From Cryptosporangium minutisporangium (GTDB lineage: Bacteria; Actinomycetota; Actinomycetes; Mycobacteriales; Cryptosporangiaceae): a stretch of 64,000 nucleotides of DNA. The stretch spans positions 1 through 64,000 of the forward strand of contig NZ_BAAAYN010000082.1 of the NCBI RefSeq assembly GCF_039536245.1, read 5' to 3'. The position numbers were made by a program, and so were the translations under genes. Below, piece by piece: positions 16,904 to 25,665 of the stretch. The notes beneath the pieces are model-generated. The model was given only the letters and a program-made list of their open reading frames with translations, had not been told where the DNA came from and did not search any database. Positions within the stretch are counted from its first letter, which is position 1, and every line of letters begins with the position of its first letter.

Positions 16904-17575
16904 TCAGCGAGCCCGCCGCGCCGTGACCGCGCCCAGCGCCAAGCCGCCGGAGAGCAGGTAGAGCAGCGGGTCCAGCTCGACGGCGTCGGTGATCGTGAAC
17001 GTTTCCCAGCCGGACGGGCTCGGCAGCCCGAAGCCGCTGTCGGTGAGCGCGGTGAACAACCAGACCGGCGCGGACGCCGGGTGCGGAGCGTCGGCCCCGG
17101 AGAGGACCACCGTCACGATCACCGCGAGGTCGGCGAGCACGACGGCACCCAGCACGCCGACCGACCAGGCGCGTGCCCGGCGGCCGGCGGCGACCAGCCG
17201 ATCGACGGCGACGAGCAGCCCGGCGAGTCCGCCGAAGAACACCAGGTACGCCGGCCCGTGCGTGGTCAGCTTCGACGACGAGTGCAGCAGCGCGTACTGC
17301 GCGACGCCGAGCAGGAGCGGCGGCGCGGTGACGCAGAACACCAGCGCGGAAAGCCCCGCGTCCGGCAGCGTCCACCAGCGGCCGAGCCGCGCCAGCACGG
17401 CGGCGCCCCCGACGCCGAGCAGCGTCAGCACCGGGTACTGCAGCGGCTCCGGAAGCGGCAGAGATGCCAGGACGACGAGGCCCACCGCGAACAGCAGGAC
17501 GGCGGTCAGCGGTCCCAGTAACGCCAGCCGGACGACCCGGCCCGAATTCTCGCCCACTACCCCGGTGATCGCCAC
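16904..17575 (-). CDS. Membrane protein with about six helices, hypothetical
   Basis: 223 residues from a GTG at 17575; a second GTG at 17557 is possible and neither has a strong Shine-Dalgarno. Hydrophobic stretches follow each other at roughly residues 13-35, 40-58, 67-88, 100-118, 128-150 and 195-215. A soluble outer loop of about 35 residues precedes the last helix. Family not recognised. It is convergent with the TetR gene, 14 bp apart. Confidence 0.6.
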   Translation of the reverse strand: MAITGVVGENSGRVVRLALLGPLTAVLLFAVGLVVLASLPLPEPLQYPVLTLLGVGGAAVLARLGRWWTLPDAGLSALVFCVTAPPLLLGVAQYALLHSSSKLTTHGPAYLVFFGGLAGLLVAVDRLVAAGRRARAWSVGVLGAVVLADLAVIVTVVLSGADAPHPASAPVWLFTALTDSGFGLPSPSGWETFTITDAVELDPLLYLLSGGLALGAVTARRAR

Positions 17576-17709
17576 GACGCCGGAGTGTATCGACGCCCGG
17601 CGACAGGTTTGCGGCCATGCCGATGTGCGAGGCTTCTCCACGTCTAGACCGGAGTGCGGCGGTGGTGTGACGATCGTCGGACGGGACGTCCACTGCGAGG
17701 GAGCTCCAG

Positions 17710-18015
17710 ATGAACGATCAGAACAGCCGTGCCGCAGAGGACTCCGCAGCAAGGGAAGGCCTGCTTGCAGAAGACACTGCCGGTGCGCAGAGCGCGGTCA
17801 CTCGCAACACGAGCGATGTCGCCGCCGAAGGAGCGAAAGAAGCCGAACGGAAGGCCGCTCAGCAACGCACCAGGGACCGCACTGCGGAGCTACGCGTGAA
17901 GGCAGAGCGACACGCGATCGATGCGTCCACCTGCGCCGACCAGGGTGACTCCGAAGGCGCCCAGGCGCACGCTCTCGCGTCGATCGCCCTGCATCTGATG
18001 CTCTCCCGCCCGTAG
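17710..18015 (+). CDS. Small charged alpha-helical protein, hypothetical
   Basis: 101 residues, rich in Ala, Glu, Arg and Lys, with no hydrophobic core segment; residues 35-75 should form one long helix or coiled coil. GAGGGAG lies 6 nt upstream of the ATG, which supports a real gene. Single Cys near residue 76. No family recognised. It sits just upstream of the convergent toxin-antitoxin pair. Confidence 0.6.
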   Translation: MNDQNSRAAEDSAAREGLLAEDTAGAQSAVTRNTSDVAAEGAKEAERKAAQQRTRDRTAELRVKAERHAIDASTCADQGDSEGAQAHALASIALHLMLSRP

Positions 18016-18034
18016 CTCCCGGTGGGGCGACGCG

Positions 18035-18313
18035 CTAGTCGGCGCGGAGCGCCGGGGCGGGGAGGGGTGCACCGTCGAGCGCTGGGCTGTTCTGTGCCCG
18101 GAGAGGTGCGGTCGCGGAGTTGATGAGTTCGCGGAGGACTTCGCTGGGTCTCATCCCGCGTCGGTCGGCTTCCGCGGTCAGCGCGGCGGACACGTCCGGC
18201 TCCAACTGCACCGTGTGAGTGACACGGGCGGACCGCTGCTCGCGGTCGACGATCGCGCTTGACCAGTCGTCGCTGGTCAACGCCTCCTCGATGTCCGCGT
18301 CGTGGGTGCTCAT
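18035..18313 (-). CDS. Probable antitoxin with ribbon-helix-helix domain
   Basis: 92 residues. The segment VTHTVQLEPDVSAALTAEADRRGMRPSEVLRELI (split here as strand near residues 31-37, helices near 38-50 and 54-64) is a ribbon-helix-helix DNA-binding motif. The acidic N-terminal part would contact the toxin. Its ATG overlaps the stop of the upstream gene (ATGA). In brnTA operons the toxin also comes first and the RHH antitoxin second. Autoregulation is expected from the family, not seen directly. Confidence 0.6.
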   Translation of the reverse strand: MSTHDADIEEALTSDDWSSAIVDREQRSARVTHTVQLEPDVSAALTAEADRRGMRPSEVLRELINSATAPLRAQNSPALDGAPLPAPALRAD

Positions 18314-18594
18314 CGGTTGCTCCCCTCGTCGAGCAGACGTGCGATGCCTGCGGCTTCTTGGTCGTGGAGCTCGCGCGCGGTGACGATCTGGAAGGCGTTG
18401 TCGGAGGCTTCGTCCTCGATCAGTATGACGAGTAGCCAGCGGCCGTCGCGGTCTTGTCCGGCTACCCGGAGAACGGCGCCGATCGGCTGTCGGAGTCTCG
18501 GCGGGATGTGTAAGACGTCCAAGACCGAGCGCCAGGTGATCCCGGCTTGGCGGAGCCGCTCGTACGCGGCCTCGTCGAAGCTATATGTCTCCAT
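18310..18594 (-). CDS. Probable toxin of BrnT/DUF4258-like fold
   Basis: 94 residues. The pattern FDEAAYERLRQAG, then DGRWLLVILIEDEASDNAFQIVTAREL, resembles the BrnT/RelE-like ribonuclease fold, where strands with DGR-hydrophobic and I-x-T/S-A-R precede a final helix. The gene is followed by an RHH-containing partner with a 4-bp overlap. mRNA cleavage is the usual activity of this fold, but catalytic residues cannot be confirmed here. Alternative: a non-toxic BrnT-like domain protein. Confidence 0.5.
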   Translation of the reverse strand: METYSFDEAAYERLRQAGITWRSVLDVLHIPPRLRQPIGAVLRVAGQDRDGRWLLVILIEDEASDNAFQIVTARELHDQEAAGIARLLDEGSNR

Positions 18595-18696
18595 CGCGCG
18601 GAAACGTACACGATTGTAATCAGCACGCTGCGAGCGCATCCGGATGCACAGAGCGACGGGGCCCTGCTCCGATGTCTCGACTGCCGGCCCACGTCG

Positions 18697-18969
18697 CTAC
18701 TCCGGTGCGATGACACCCCCGAGGGTGCTGCCGCCGCGGCCGTCGTGGCGCAGCGGGTCGAGGAGCTCGATGCTGCGCAGGATGTTGCCGTCGTCGTCCT
18801 CGAGGTCGATGTGCATCAGCCACATCTTGTCGTCGTCGGGACTCATGCCTTCGGGGAACTTGACCCACATGCCGCTGTCCGTCGGCATCCCGCTCTTGCG
18901 GCGGCGGCCGATCTCGTAGAACTCGCCGTCGTCGCCCTGCAGCTTCGCGACGATCCAGTGGTCAGCCAT
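18697..18969 (-). CDS. Small acidic hypothetical protein
   Basis: 90 residues, beta-rich and acidic, with Trp residues at positions 5, 35 and 50 and a run of Asp residues around residues 44-60. An AAGGGAA lies 7 nt before the ATG. A short reading frame upstream ends 8 bp inside this gene (stop at 18962), suggesting translational coupling with a broken predecessor. Family unknown. Confidence 0.6.
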   Translation of the reverse strand: MADHWIVAKLQGDDGEFYEIGRRRKSGMPTDSGMWVKFPEGMSPDDDKMWLMHIDLEDDDGNILRSIELLDPLRHDGRGGSTLGGVIAPE

Positions 18970-19154
18970 CGCTGTTCCCTTCTCGGCCGCCGCGCTCCTG
19001 CCGAATGGCGCGGGCGATCAGCGCCGAGCCGTCCTCGGTCAGACGTGGCCGCTGTCCGTGCGGAACAGGACCGTAGTCGTTGTGGCCCGCTGACGGTACA
19101 GAACTCGAACGCGTCGGCCCGCGTCCGGAACGGGCTGGGCGCCTTCACCGCCAC
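18962..19154 (-). pseudogene. Small gene interrupted by a frameshift
   Basis: Minus-strand coding sense is split over two frames. From the GTG at 19154 the first frame reads VAVKAPSPFRTRADAFEFC and goes on to VSG. The second frame then reads HNDYGPVPHGQRPRL, continues TEDGSALIARAIRQERGG and stops at 18962, 8 bp inside the next gene. Removing one G from the GGG at about 19088-19090 joins them into a protein of about 63 residues. This may be a true frameshift, a sequencing error, or two unrelated frames; the overlap with the next start supports the second frame being real. Confidence 0.4.
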
Positions 19155-19185
19155 GGCGTGTTCGGGTTCCGGTGGGGCGATGACC

Positions 19186-19202
19186 CTATATAGAGTACGA
19201 GC
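19186..19202 (+). promoter_or_regulatory. PadR-gene promoter with palindromic operator, leaderless
   Basis: The perfect palindrome CTATATAG (19186-19193) overlaps a -10 element TAGAGT (19191-19196) that ends 6 nt before the ATG at 19203. This is a plausible autoregulatory site for the PadR protein. Confidence 0.45.
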
Positions 19203-19535
19203 ATGCCCCTTCGGATGACCCTGCAGACGCAACTCGTGCTGCGTGATCTCCTCGCCGAACCCGACGCGGAGCGCTACGGCCTGGCGGTGGTCGACGGCAC
19301 CGGCCTGCCGCCGGGCACGATCTACCCGATCCTCACCCGGTTGGAGACTGCGGGCTGGGTGACCAGCCGGTGGGAAGACGTCGATCCCCGGGCCGAAGGG
19401 CGCCCGCGCCGGCGTTTCTACCGCCTCACCGCCGACGGCGCACGGCAGGCACGCACCGCGCTCGCTCAGGTCGAGGAGCGTCGGCGGCGGCCGGGCCGGG
19501 CATCGGTGGTGCGCAGTGCGGGGGCCGAGGCGTGA
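19203..19535 (+). CDS. PadR-family transcriptional regulator
   Basis: 110 residues, the size of PadR subfamily 2. The winged helix spans residues 5-75, with the family signature GTIYPILTRLETAGWV and the wing GRPRRRFYRLTADG; a short C-terminal helix would give the dimer. No Shine-Dalgarno; the message is probably leaderless. The stop overlaps the GTG of the next gene, a membrane protein, an arrangement common for PadR regulators. Confidence 0.92.
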   Translation: MPLRMTLQTQLVLRDLLAEPDAERYGLAVVDGTGLPPGTIYPILTRLETAGWVTSRWEDVDPRAEGRPRRRFYRLTADGARQARTALAQVEERRRRPGRASVVRSAGAEA

Positions 19536-20326
19536 GCGCCTCCGAGTCGACGTTGCGGATTCTGCTCGCGGTTGCGGCTCGGCTCCTGCCGCGTGCGGCG
19601 CGTGCCCGGTGGCGCGAGGAGGCCCTCGCTGATCTGCTGGCGACGTCCGGCCGGCGACGCTGGTGGTTCGCCGCTGACGTCGTCCTGAAGGTGCCGGTGC
19701 TCGCGGTCGCGCACCGGGCCGCCGGTGGGTGGAGGCCGTGGGCAGGCATGCTGGCCGGGACCGGGCTGGTGGCGGCGGTCGTGACGATCGTCGGCGCGTT
19801 GGTGTCGGCGTCGGTGATCGGGGAGGACACGGCCGAGTTCTGGTTCCTGTTCGCGCCGTGCGGGATGCTGCCCGCCGTCGCGCTCAGTGCGTTCGATCGC
19901 GCTCGGCGACGCGGCGGAGGCGCTGCGCGGTGGCTGGCCGCTACGGCGGTCACGGTGGGCGCGGGCACCGGGCCGATCCCGGCCGGGCTGGTCGGCCTGG
20001 CCACGACCGGATGGTCCACCGCCGGGTTCACGCTCGTCCTGATGACGGCGAGTGTCCCCGGCGGGTGGCTGGTCCTCACCAGCGTCCGTTCGTTCCGGGC
20101 CCGGAACAGCCCGATCGGCCTCGCGGTCCTCGGTGGCGTGGCCGGCGGGTCGTCGCTGGCCGTCATCGCCGGGGTCTGGGCCGACGAGATGCTGTCGGGC
20201 TTCGGCGCGATCCTCGGGCTCCCCTCGGTGCTGGGGCTGGTGCTGTTCGTCCCGTCCATGCTCGTGTGGGGGCTCTGGGCCGGTATCCGCTTGCTGCGGG
20301 GTGACCTCGTCGTCCTCACCGCCTGA
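19532..20326 (+). CDS. Membrane protein paired with PadR
   Basis: 264 residues from a GTG that overlaps the PadR stop (GTGA). The N-terminal 50 residues (RLLPRAARARWREEALADL) resemble the soluble prefix seen on permease-like proteins encoded next to PadR regulators. About six hydrophobic segments follow. Function unknown; the pairing suggests that the regulator controls this protein, possibly an envelope-stress or transport component. Confidence 0.7.
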   Translation: MSASESTLRILLAVAARLLPRAARARWREEALADLLATSGRRRWWFAADVVLKVPVLAVAHRAAGGWRPWAGMLAGTGLVAAVVTIVGALVSASVIGEDTAEFWFLFAPCGMLPAVALSAFDRARRRGGGAARWLAATAVTVGAGTGPIPAGLVGLATTGWSTAGFTLVLMTASVPGGWLVLTSVRSFRARNSPIGLAVLGGVAGGSSLAVIAGVWADEMLSGFGAILGLPSVLGLVLFVPSMLVWGLWAGIRLLRGDLVVLTA

Positions 20327-20547
20327 CCCCGGAGCGACCGCGGCGACGGCGGCCGGTCCGGATTCGCTGTACGGGTGCTCGCGAGTGTGACGATCCGCTG
20401 AATTCGGAGGCGAGCGGGTATTACCGGCGGACTCGGCGGTGTTGCGTCTGCAGTAGGCCAGTGCTGCACCGCAGCCCGCCGGGAGTGGGCTGTGTGCGTC
20501 ACCGGTGCATCGATGACTGATCTGCGCACACCGGAGGTATCGCATTC

Positions 20548-21537
20548 ATGGGCGTCCCGATTTCTATCCTCGACCTCGCTCCGGTGAGCCCGAATGAGTC
20601 ACCCACCAGCGCGATCGCCGGGAGCGTCGCGCTGGCCCAGGCCGCGGAGGAGCACGGCTACCAGCGGGTCTGGTATGCCGAGCACCACAACATGCCCAGC
20701 ATCATGTCCTCGGCGACCAGCGTCCTGATCGCCCACGTCGGCGCGCAGACGTCCCGGATCCGGCTCGGCGCCGGCGGCGTCATGCTGCCCAACCACGCCC
20801 CGCTGACGATCGCCGAGCAGTTCGGCACGCTCGCCGCGATGTACCCGGACCGCATCGACCTGGGTCTCGGCCGCGCCCCCGGCTCCGACCAGAACACGAT
20901 GTACGCGCTGCGGCGCGACCCGCAATCGGCCGAGACGTTCCCGCAGGACGTCCAGGAGCTGCAGGGCTACCTCACCGGGCACTCGCTGGTGCAGGGCGTC
21001 AACGCCTACCCGGGCAAGGGCACGAACGTGCCGCTCTACCTCTTGGGCTCGTCGCTGTTCGGCGCGCAGCTCGCCGCCGCGCTCGGACTGCCCTACGCGT
21101 TCGCGTCGCACTTCGCGCCGCAGGCGTTGACGCAGGCCGTCGCCGTCTACCGGGAGAAGTTCCGCCCCTCCGAGCAGCTCGCCGAGCCGTACGTGATCGC
21201 CGGCGTCAACGTGCTGGCGGCCGACACCGACCAGGAGGCCCGCGAGCAACTGGAAGCCACCCGCCGGCTGCGCGCCCGTGCCCTCTTCGGCCGGGGACGG
21301 AACCTGACCGACGCGGAGACCGACGAGTTGCTCGCCTCCGGTGTGGCGCACCACGTCGACCAGATGCTGACCTACTCCGCGGTCGGTACGCCCGGCGACG
21401 TCCAGACCTACCTGGAGGGCTTCCGGAAGGAAGCCGACGCCGACGAGCTGATCACCGCGCACCAGTCCCCGGACACCGAGGGACGTCTCCGCTCGGTCGC
21501 GTTGCTCGCCGAGGCGATGGAGCAGGTCCCCGCTTAA
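20548..21537 (+). CDS. Luciferase-like flavin-dependent monooxygenase (MsnO8 subfamily)
   Basis: 329 residues, a TIM-barrel of the bacterial luciferase superfamily. The start ISILDLAPV, then [26 protein letters not shown] and [13 protein letters not shown] are the markers of the MsnO8 group of LLM-class oxidoreductases. It would use reduced flavin and oxygen; substrate unknown. GGAGG lies 10 nt upstream of the ATG. The stop codon overlaps that of the convergent beta-helix gene. Confidence 0.9.
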   Translation: MGVPISILDLAPVSPNESPTSAIAGSVALAQAAEEHGYQRVWYAEHHNMPSIMSSATSVLIAHVGAQTSRIRLGAGGVMLPNHAPLTIAEQFGTLAAMYPDRIDLGLGRAPGSDQNTMYALRRDPQSAETFPQDVQELQGYLTGHSLVQGVNAYPGKGTNVPLYLLGSSLFGAQLAAALGLPYAFASHFAPQALTQAVAVYREKFRPSEQLAEPYVIAGVNVLAADTDQEAREQLEATRRLRARALFGRGRNLTDAETDELLASGVAHHVDQMLTYSAVGTPGDVQTYLEGFRKEADADELITAHQSPDTEGRLRSVALLAEAMEQVPA

Positions 21538-22847
21538 GAGGTCGGTGACGCCGAGGGGCGGACCGCGCCGAACTCGTACGCCCCGAGGTCCGGCCCGGCG
21601 CCGACCGGCCGGGCGGCGCCGGTGAGGTCGAACGCCGGTGCCCGCCCCGGCGTCGCCGCGTCGATCGCCGGCGAGCTCTCCTTCAGCCGGACGTCCCCGG
21701 CGGCGAGGTCGACGAACTCCGGATCCGACGTGAGGTTGTTGCTCATCGTGATTCCGGGGACGTCGTACAGCGGATTGCCGTAGATGATGTTGTTCGTCGC
21801 GACGGACTTGGTCACCGAGCCGGTGTTGAGGCGGATCGCGGCTCGGCCGTTCCGGTAGATCGTGTTGTTGTAGATCGCGACGTCGGAGTAGGTGCCGACC
21901 CAGAAGTCGATGCCGCCACCCGGGTTGCCGTGCAGCAGGTTGTTGAAGATCCGGACGTTCCGGGCACTGCCGCCGGACTCGACCGCGAGCCCGATGCCGG
22001 ACTTGGTCGGGCCTTTCGCGTCGTACACGTCGTTGTTGAACACCTGGACGTCGCTCGCACCGTCGACGTAGATGTTCGGTCCGTTGTTCGCGTAGACCCG
22101 GTTGCCCTGGATCGTCCCGTTGGTGGTGTCGTTCTTGACGTCGATTCCTTCTTCGTAGTTCTCGTGAACGACGTTGCCCTGGATCCGGAAGTTCGTCGCC
22201 TGGTACAGCGTGATGCCCTCGTTGGCGGCGCGCTCGATGTCGCCGTCCTCAGCGGCCGCGTTGTTGTGGTGCACGCGGTTGCCGGTGAGGGTCAGATCCG
22301 CGCCGTCGCCGATCAGGATGCCGCCGTCCTGGGAGTGGGAGACCTCGCTGCCCTCCACCACGACGTGGCTCGCGTGCCCGGCGTAGATGCCGTGCCGGGC
22401 CGACCGGGTCACGGTGAGACCGGAGATCCGGACGTACTGCTGCCGGTCGAGCGTGATCAGCCCGCGGGTCTCCGACGAACTCTCCGGTAATTCGCCCCCG
22501 CCGTCGAGGACCACCTTCTCCCCCGGCTTCGCGGCGATCGTCAGGTACGCCCCGGGCCGGCCGCTCCGCGTGAGGTGCACGACCTCGCGGTACGTGCCGC
22601 CGGCGATGCGGACGGTGTCGCCCGGTCCGGCCGCGTCGACCGCGGCCTGGATCGACGTGTACTCACCCTCCGGGCCGACGGTCAGCGTGTTCTCGTCACC
22701 GTGGTCGGTGATCGGCGTCGTACGCCGGCCACCGTCGTCGTCCGAACCGGTCGTGAGGGTGACACCGGCGATGACGGCGATCGCGACGAGAACGGCCGCG
22801 ACCGCCCACCCGACCCGTCGACTCCGGCCTGAACGAGTCTCTGCCAT
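21534..22847 (-). CDS. Secreted or anchored right-handed parallel beta-helix protein
   Basis: 437 residues. A basic N-terminus and one hydrophobic segment (about residues 12-33) make a signal anchor. The rest consists of PbH1-type repeats, visible as recurring N-x-I/V-Y and G-N-x-V-x-x-N turns, as in pectate lyases and NosD-like proteins. The beginning of the domain, [20 protein letters not shown], is typical of such carbohydrate-active or surface proteins. No catalytic residues can be assigned. The start ATG at 22847 follows a GGGGGAGG. Confidence 0.85.
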   Translation of the reverse strand: MAETRSGRSRRVGWAVAAVLVAIAVIAGVTLTTGSDDDGGRRTTPITDHGDENTLTVGPEGEYTSIQAAVDAAGPGDTVRIAGGTYREVVHLTRSGRPGAYLTIAAKPGEKVVLDGGGELPESSSETRGLITLDRQQYVRISGLTVTRSARHGIYAGHASHVVVEGSEVSHSQDGGILIGDGADLTLTGNRVHHNNAAAEDGDIERAANEGITLYQATNFRIQGNVVHENYEEGIDVKNDTTNGTIQGNRVYANNGPNIYVDGASDVQVFNNDVYDAKGPTKSGIGLAVESGGSARNVRIFNNLLHGNPGGGIDFWVGTYSDVAIYNNTIYRNGRAAIRLNTGSVTKSVATNNIIYGNPLYDVPGITMSNNLTSDPEFVDLAAGDVRLKESSPAIDAATPGRAPAFDLTGAARPVGAGPDLGAYEFGAVRPSASPTS

Positions 22848-22926
22848 AACCTCCCCCACGCCGGACCGCCCGACCGGCCGCGACGACGATCAGCCAGATC
22901 CTTTCACGGCGGCCCGACGCGCGGGA

Positions 22927-23319
22927 TCAAGCGACCCGTTCCGCGAACACCTCCCGCATCGCGCTGGTGAACAGTGCGTTGACCGCCTCCGGATCCAAGC
23001 CCGCCCCGCGGGCCTCGGTCAGCCAGGCGACCAGCGACCGCCGAAGGTTGGGGTGCGCGCCCAGCGCGGGTGAGACCAGCGACCGGGTGACGAACGTGCC
23101 CTGGCCCGGCCGCGACTCGACCAGCCCCTCGCGTTCGAGCTCCCGGTAGGCCTTGTGGACGGTGTTCGGGTTGATCGCCAGCGCCGAGACCACCGCCCGG
23201 GCGGTCGGCAGCTGGTCACCGGACTCCAGCACACCCAGCCGGAGCGCGTCTTTGACCTGCTGGACGAGTTGCAGGTAAGTCGTGACGCCGGACGCCCGGT
23301 CCAGCCGGAACTCGATCAT
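22927..23319 (-). CDS. GntR-family regulator, YtrA subfamily
   Basis: 130 residues, the short form typical of YtrA. The winged helix (residues 10-75) holds SGDQLPTARAVVSALAINPNTVHKAYRELEREGLV and the wing GQGTFV; the C-terminal dimerization helices are short. The ATG overlaps the stop of the permease gene (ATGA), making it the fourth and last gene of the ABC-2 operon. YtrA proteins repress their own ABC operon until cell-wall stress; that role is inferred here. Confidence 0.9.
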   Translation of the reverse strand: MIEFRLDRASGVTTYLQLVQQVKDALRLGVLESGDQLPTARAVVSALAINPNTVHKAYRELEREGLVESRPGQGTFVTRSLVSPALGAHPNLRRSLVAWLTEARGAGLDPEAVNALFTSAMREVFAERVA

Positions 23320-23969
23320 GCTGCCGTCCCCCTTCGCGCGAGCACGACGAACGTACCGACCACCAGCAGCGCGGCCGCTCCTCCGTAACAGCCCAGCTCG
23401 ATCCACCCGACGCCGTTCCAGTCACGCCAGTCCACGAGGCGCCACCGCACCTCTCCCCCGGCGAACCGTGCCACCGCGTAGACCAGCAGCGTGACGGCCA
23501 TCGCCGGCTCCACCCGCCCGATCACCGCTCCGGCGAACATCCCGAGCGCAACCGCGAAATACGTGTACCCGATCGCCGCCACCGACACCACGTCGTGCGT
23601 GTAGTGGGCGTCGAACCGGTCCGCCAGCACGCTCGACAGGATCGCTCGCACCGCCAGCGCGACCCCCAGCGTGGCCAGACCGAGTCCGACCAGCGCCGCG
23701 GTGAACCAGCGGAGCCGCGACACGGTCTGCGTCCAGATCAGGTCGGCGGTGTGGTTCTCCAGCGGACGGGCCAGCAGCGGCACACCCCAGAACACCCCGA
23801 GCGCGGCAGGCAGGAACGCCGCGATCAGCCGTGTGTTGCTGGCCGCCCCGACGTCGATCGACCTCCTGGTTTCGAGCAGTCCGGCCAGCGCGATGCCGGC
23901 GATCACGGCCAGACCGGCGAGGACGATCGATCGCTGCTGCCGCCAGGTGAGCCAGATCAGCCCGCTCAT
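23316..23969 (-). CDS. ABC-2-type membrane protein, second permease
   Basis: 217 residues with six hydrophobic segments. It is similar in layout to its upstream neighbour (both begin M-x-G-L-x-W-L-x-W-R-x-Q and have a PLLAR-E-N-x-T-x-D segment near residue 65), so the pair arose by duplication. It overlaps the genes on both sides by ATGA. It forms a heterodimeric ABC transporter with 23966-24634 and the ATPase. Substrate unknown. Confidence 0.8.
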   Translation of the reverse strand: MSGLIWLTWRQQRSIVLAGLAVIAGIALAGLLETRRSIDVGAASNTRLIAAFLPAALGVFWGVPLLARPLENHTADLIWTQTVSRLRWFTAALVGLGLATLGVALAVRAILSSVLADRFDAHYTHDVVSVAAIGYTYFAVALGMFAGAVIGRVEPAMAVTLLVYAVARFAGGEVRWRLVDWRDWNGVGWIELGCYGGAAALLVVGTFVVLARRGTAA

Positions 23970-24634
23970 GAGCGAGGCACCCGTCGGATCATCCATCCGA
24001 ACGCGCCGACGAGCAGCGCCGCGGTCAGCGCGGCGAGCACGCTCACCGCGAACCCTTCGACGAAGACCTCGACGCGCGAGTCCGCCTGCCGGCCCACGAG
24101 CAGCACGATCCGGAGGACGTAGGGCAGCGCGAGGATCCCCACGACGGTGGCGGCCATCGCCGGTACGGTCCGACCGACCACCGCGCCGACGCAGAGGCCC
24201 ATCGCCACGGCGCAGACCACCCACCCCACGGTGAGCAGCATCGGCTCGTAAGCCCGGAAGTCCCAGGCCGCCAGCTCTCCCGGTTCGATCAGCCGACGTA
24301 GCGCGACGTCGACCGCGAGCGTCCCGAGAATCGCGCTCACCAGGACCGGTGCGATCCACGCGACCAGCCAGCCGGCCCGGGTGACCGACTGGGTGTAGGC
24401 GAGGTCCACGGTGCCGTTCTGCTGCTCCCGGGCCAGCAGCGGCGCCGCCCAGCAGGCGCCGAAGCCGATCGGCAGGACGAACGCCGGGTCGGCGAACGCA
24501 CCCGCGTGCCACGCCATCTCCATCAGGGCGGGCGTCCGAACCGAGGCGCTGAACGCATAGAACAGCACGACACCGAGCGTGATGAGCACCGCCCAACGCT
24601 GCCGACGCCACGCGAGCCAAGCCAGGCCGATCAT
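23966..24634 (-). CDS. ABC-2-type membrane protein, first permease
   Basis: 222 residues, six hydrophobic segments. LLAREQQNGTVDLAYTQSVTR near residue 65 is the conserved cytoplasmic loop expected to contact the ATPase. The ATG at 24634 overlaps the stop of the ATPase gene and its own stop overlaps the next ATG. Paralogue of the next gene. Export of a peptide, lipid or drug is possible; nothing in the sequence picks one. Confidence 0.8.
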   Translation of the reverse strand: MIGLAWLAWRRQRWAVLITLGVVLFYAFSASVRTPALMEMAWHAGAFADPAFVLPIGFGACWAAPLLAREQQNGTVDLAYTQSVTRAGWLVAWIAPVLVSAILGTLAVDVALRRLIEPGELAAWDFRAYEPMLLTVGWVVCAVAMGLCVGAVVGRTVPAMAATVVGILALPYVLRIVLLVGRQADSRVEVFVEGFAVSVLAALTAALLVGAFGWMIRRVPRS

Positions 24635-25527
24635 GCCGGCACCTGCCTCGGGCGCGCCGCGATCGTCGCGTCCGGACTGCGCAGGTAGCCGAGGACGACG
24701 TCGGTGAGCGTGACCGGGTGCACCACCCACCGGGGGTCGATCGGCGCGTCGCTCCACTCGACCAGGACCGTCGCCTGCCGTTCGGTCGTCCGCGCCGAGA
24801 CCACCGCGTGCGCGCCGACCCGCCCGGGATCCGAGTACGCCTCGACCGGGCCGACGAGCAGACGGTGCCCGGCGATCAGGTCGTCGATCAGGCCGGAGAC
24901 CTGGAGCGCGCCCTCGTTCATCAGCAGCAGCGAGTCGCAGACGTCGGTGAGCTCGGTCAGCACGTGGGAGGAGAGCAGGACGGTGCAGGCCCGCTCCTCC
25001 ACCGTGGCCATCAACTCGCCGAGCAGGGCGGGGCGGGCCAGCGGGTCGAGATCGGCCATCGGCTCGTCGAGCAGCACCACGTCGGCCCGCTTCCCCAGCG
25101 CGAGTGCGATCGCCACCTGCGTCCGCTGGCCACCGGAGAGCCTGCTGACCGTGCGGTCGAGCGGGATACCGAGGCCGCGGAGCCGCTCGAGGGTGCCCCG
25201 CTTGTCGAACGCCGGGTTCGTGACCGTACCGAAGCGGACCATCTCCGCCACCGTGAACCCCGGGTAGAGCGGCTTGGTCTGGCCGACGTAGGCGACCCGG
25301 CTGAGCGCATCCCGGCGGTAGGTCGGTACGCCGTCGACACGGACGACGCCCTCCGTCGGGCGGGTCAGCCCGGCGGCCAGCCGGAGCAGCGTGGATTTGC
25401 CGGAGCCGTTCGCTCCGACCAATGCCACCACCCGCCCTGCAGGCACGGCGAACGAGCAGTTCCGTAAACCCCAGCGCCGGAGGGCGTAACGCTTGCCCAG
25501 TCCGGTCGCGTCGAGCACTGCCGCCAT
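24631..25527 (-). CDS. ABC transporter ATP-binding protein
   Basis: 298 residues. Walker A GANGSGKST at 38-46, Q-loop YVGQTKPLY, signature LSGGQRTQV, Walker B VVLLDEPMADLD and the switch His in LLSSHVLTEL are intact. The C-terminal 80 residues are an accessory region typical of ABC-2 exporter ATPases. First gene of a four-gene operon with two permeases and a GntR regulator. Confidence 0.92.
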   Translation of the reverse strand: MAAVLDATGLGKRYALRRWGLRNCSFAVPAGRVVALVGANGSGKSTLLRLAAGLTRPTEGVVRVDGVPTYRRDALSRVAYVGQTKPLYPGFTVAEMVRFGTVTNPAFDKRGTLERLRGLGIPLDRTVSRLSGGQRTQVAIALALGKRADVVLLDEPMADLDPLARPALLGELMATVEERACTVLLSSHVLTELTDVCDSLLLMNEGALQVSGLIDDLIAGHRLLVGPVEAYSDPGRVGAHAVVSARTTERQATVLVEWSDAPIDPRWVVHPVTLTDVVLGYLRSPDATIAARPRQVPA

Positions 25528-25553
25528 GCGGCCTCCCCGAGTCGATGTGCCAA

Positions 25554-25579
25554 CTACTAAAGTACTAGCACCATAGTAG
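25554..25579 (-). promoter_or_regulatory. Candidate GntR/YtrA operator
   Basis: A cluster of TACTA/TAGTA elements lies 27-52 bp upstream of the ATPase start. CTACTA (25554-25559) is the exact inverse of TAGTAG (25574-25579), and AGTACT (25561-25566) is a palindrome between them. YtrA-type GntR proteins bind such AT-rich inverted repeats. The elements may also contain the -10 box. Confidence 0.5.
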
Positions 25580-25665
25580 AAGTCCTGCTGACGCGGGCGG
25601 CCTTCACAGGTCCGCTACAGCTCGCCCCCATCGCGCCGACAGGTCGCCGGTCGAATGTCGGGGGC

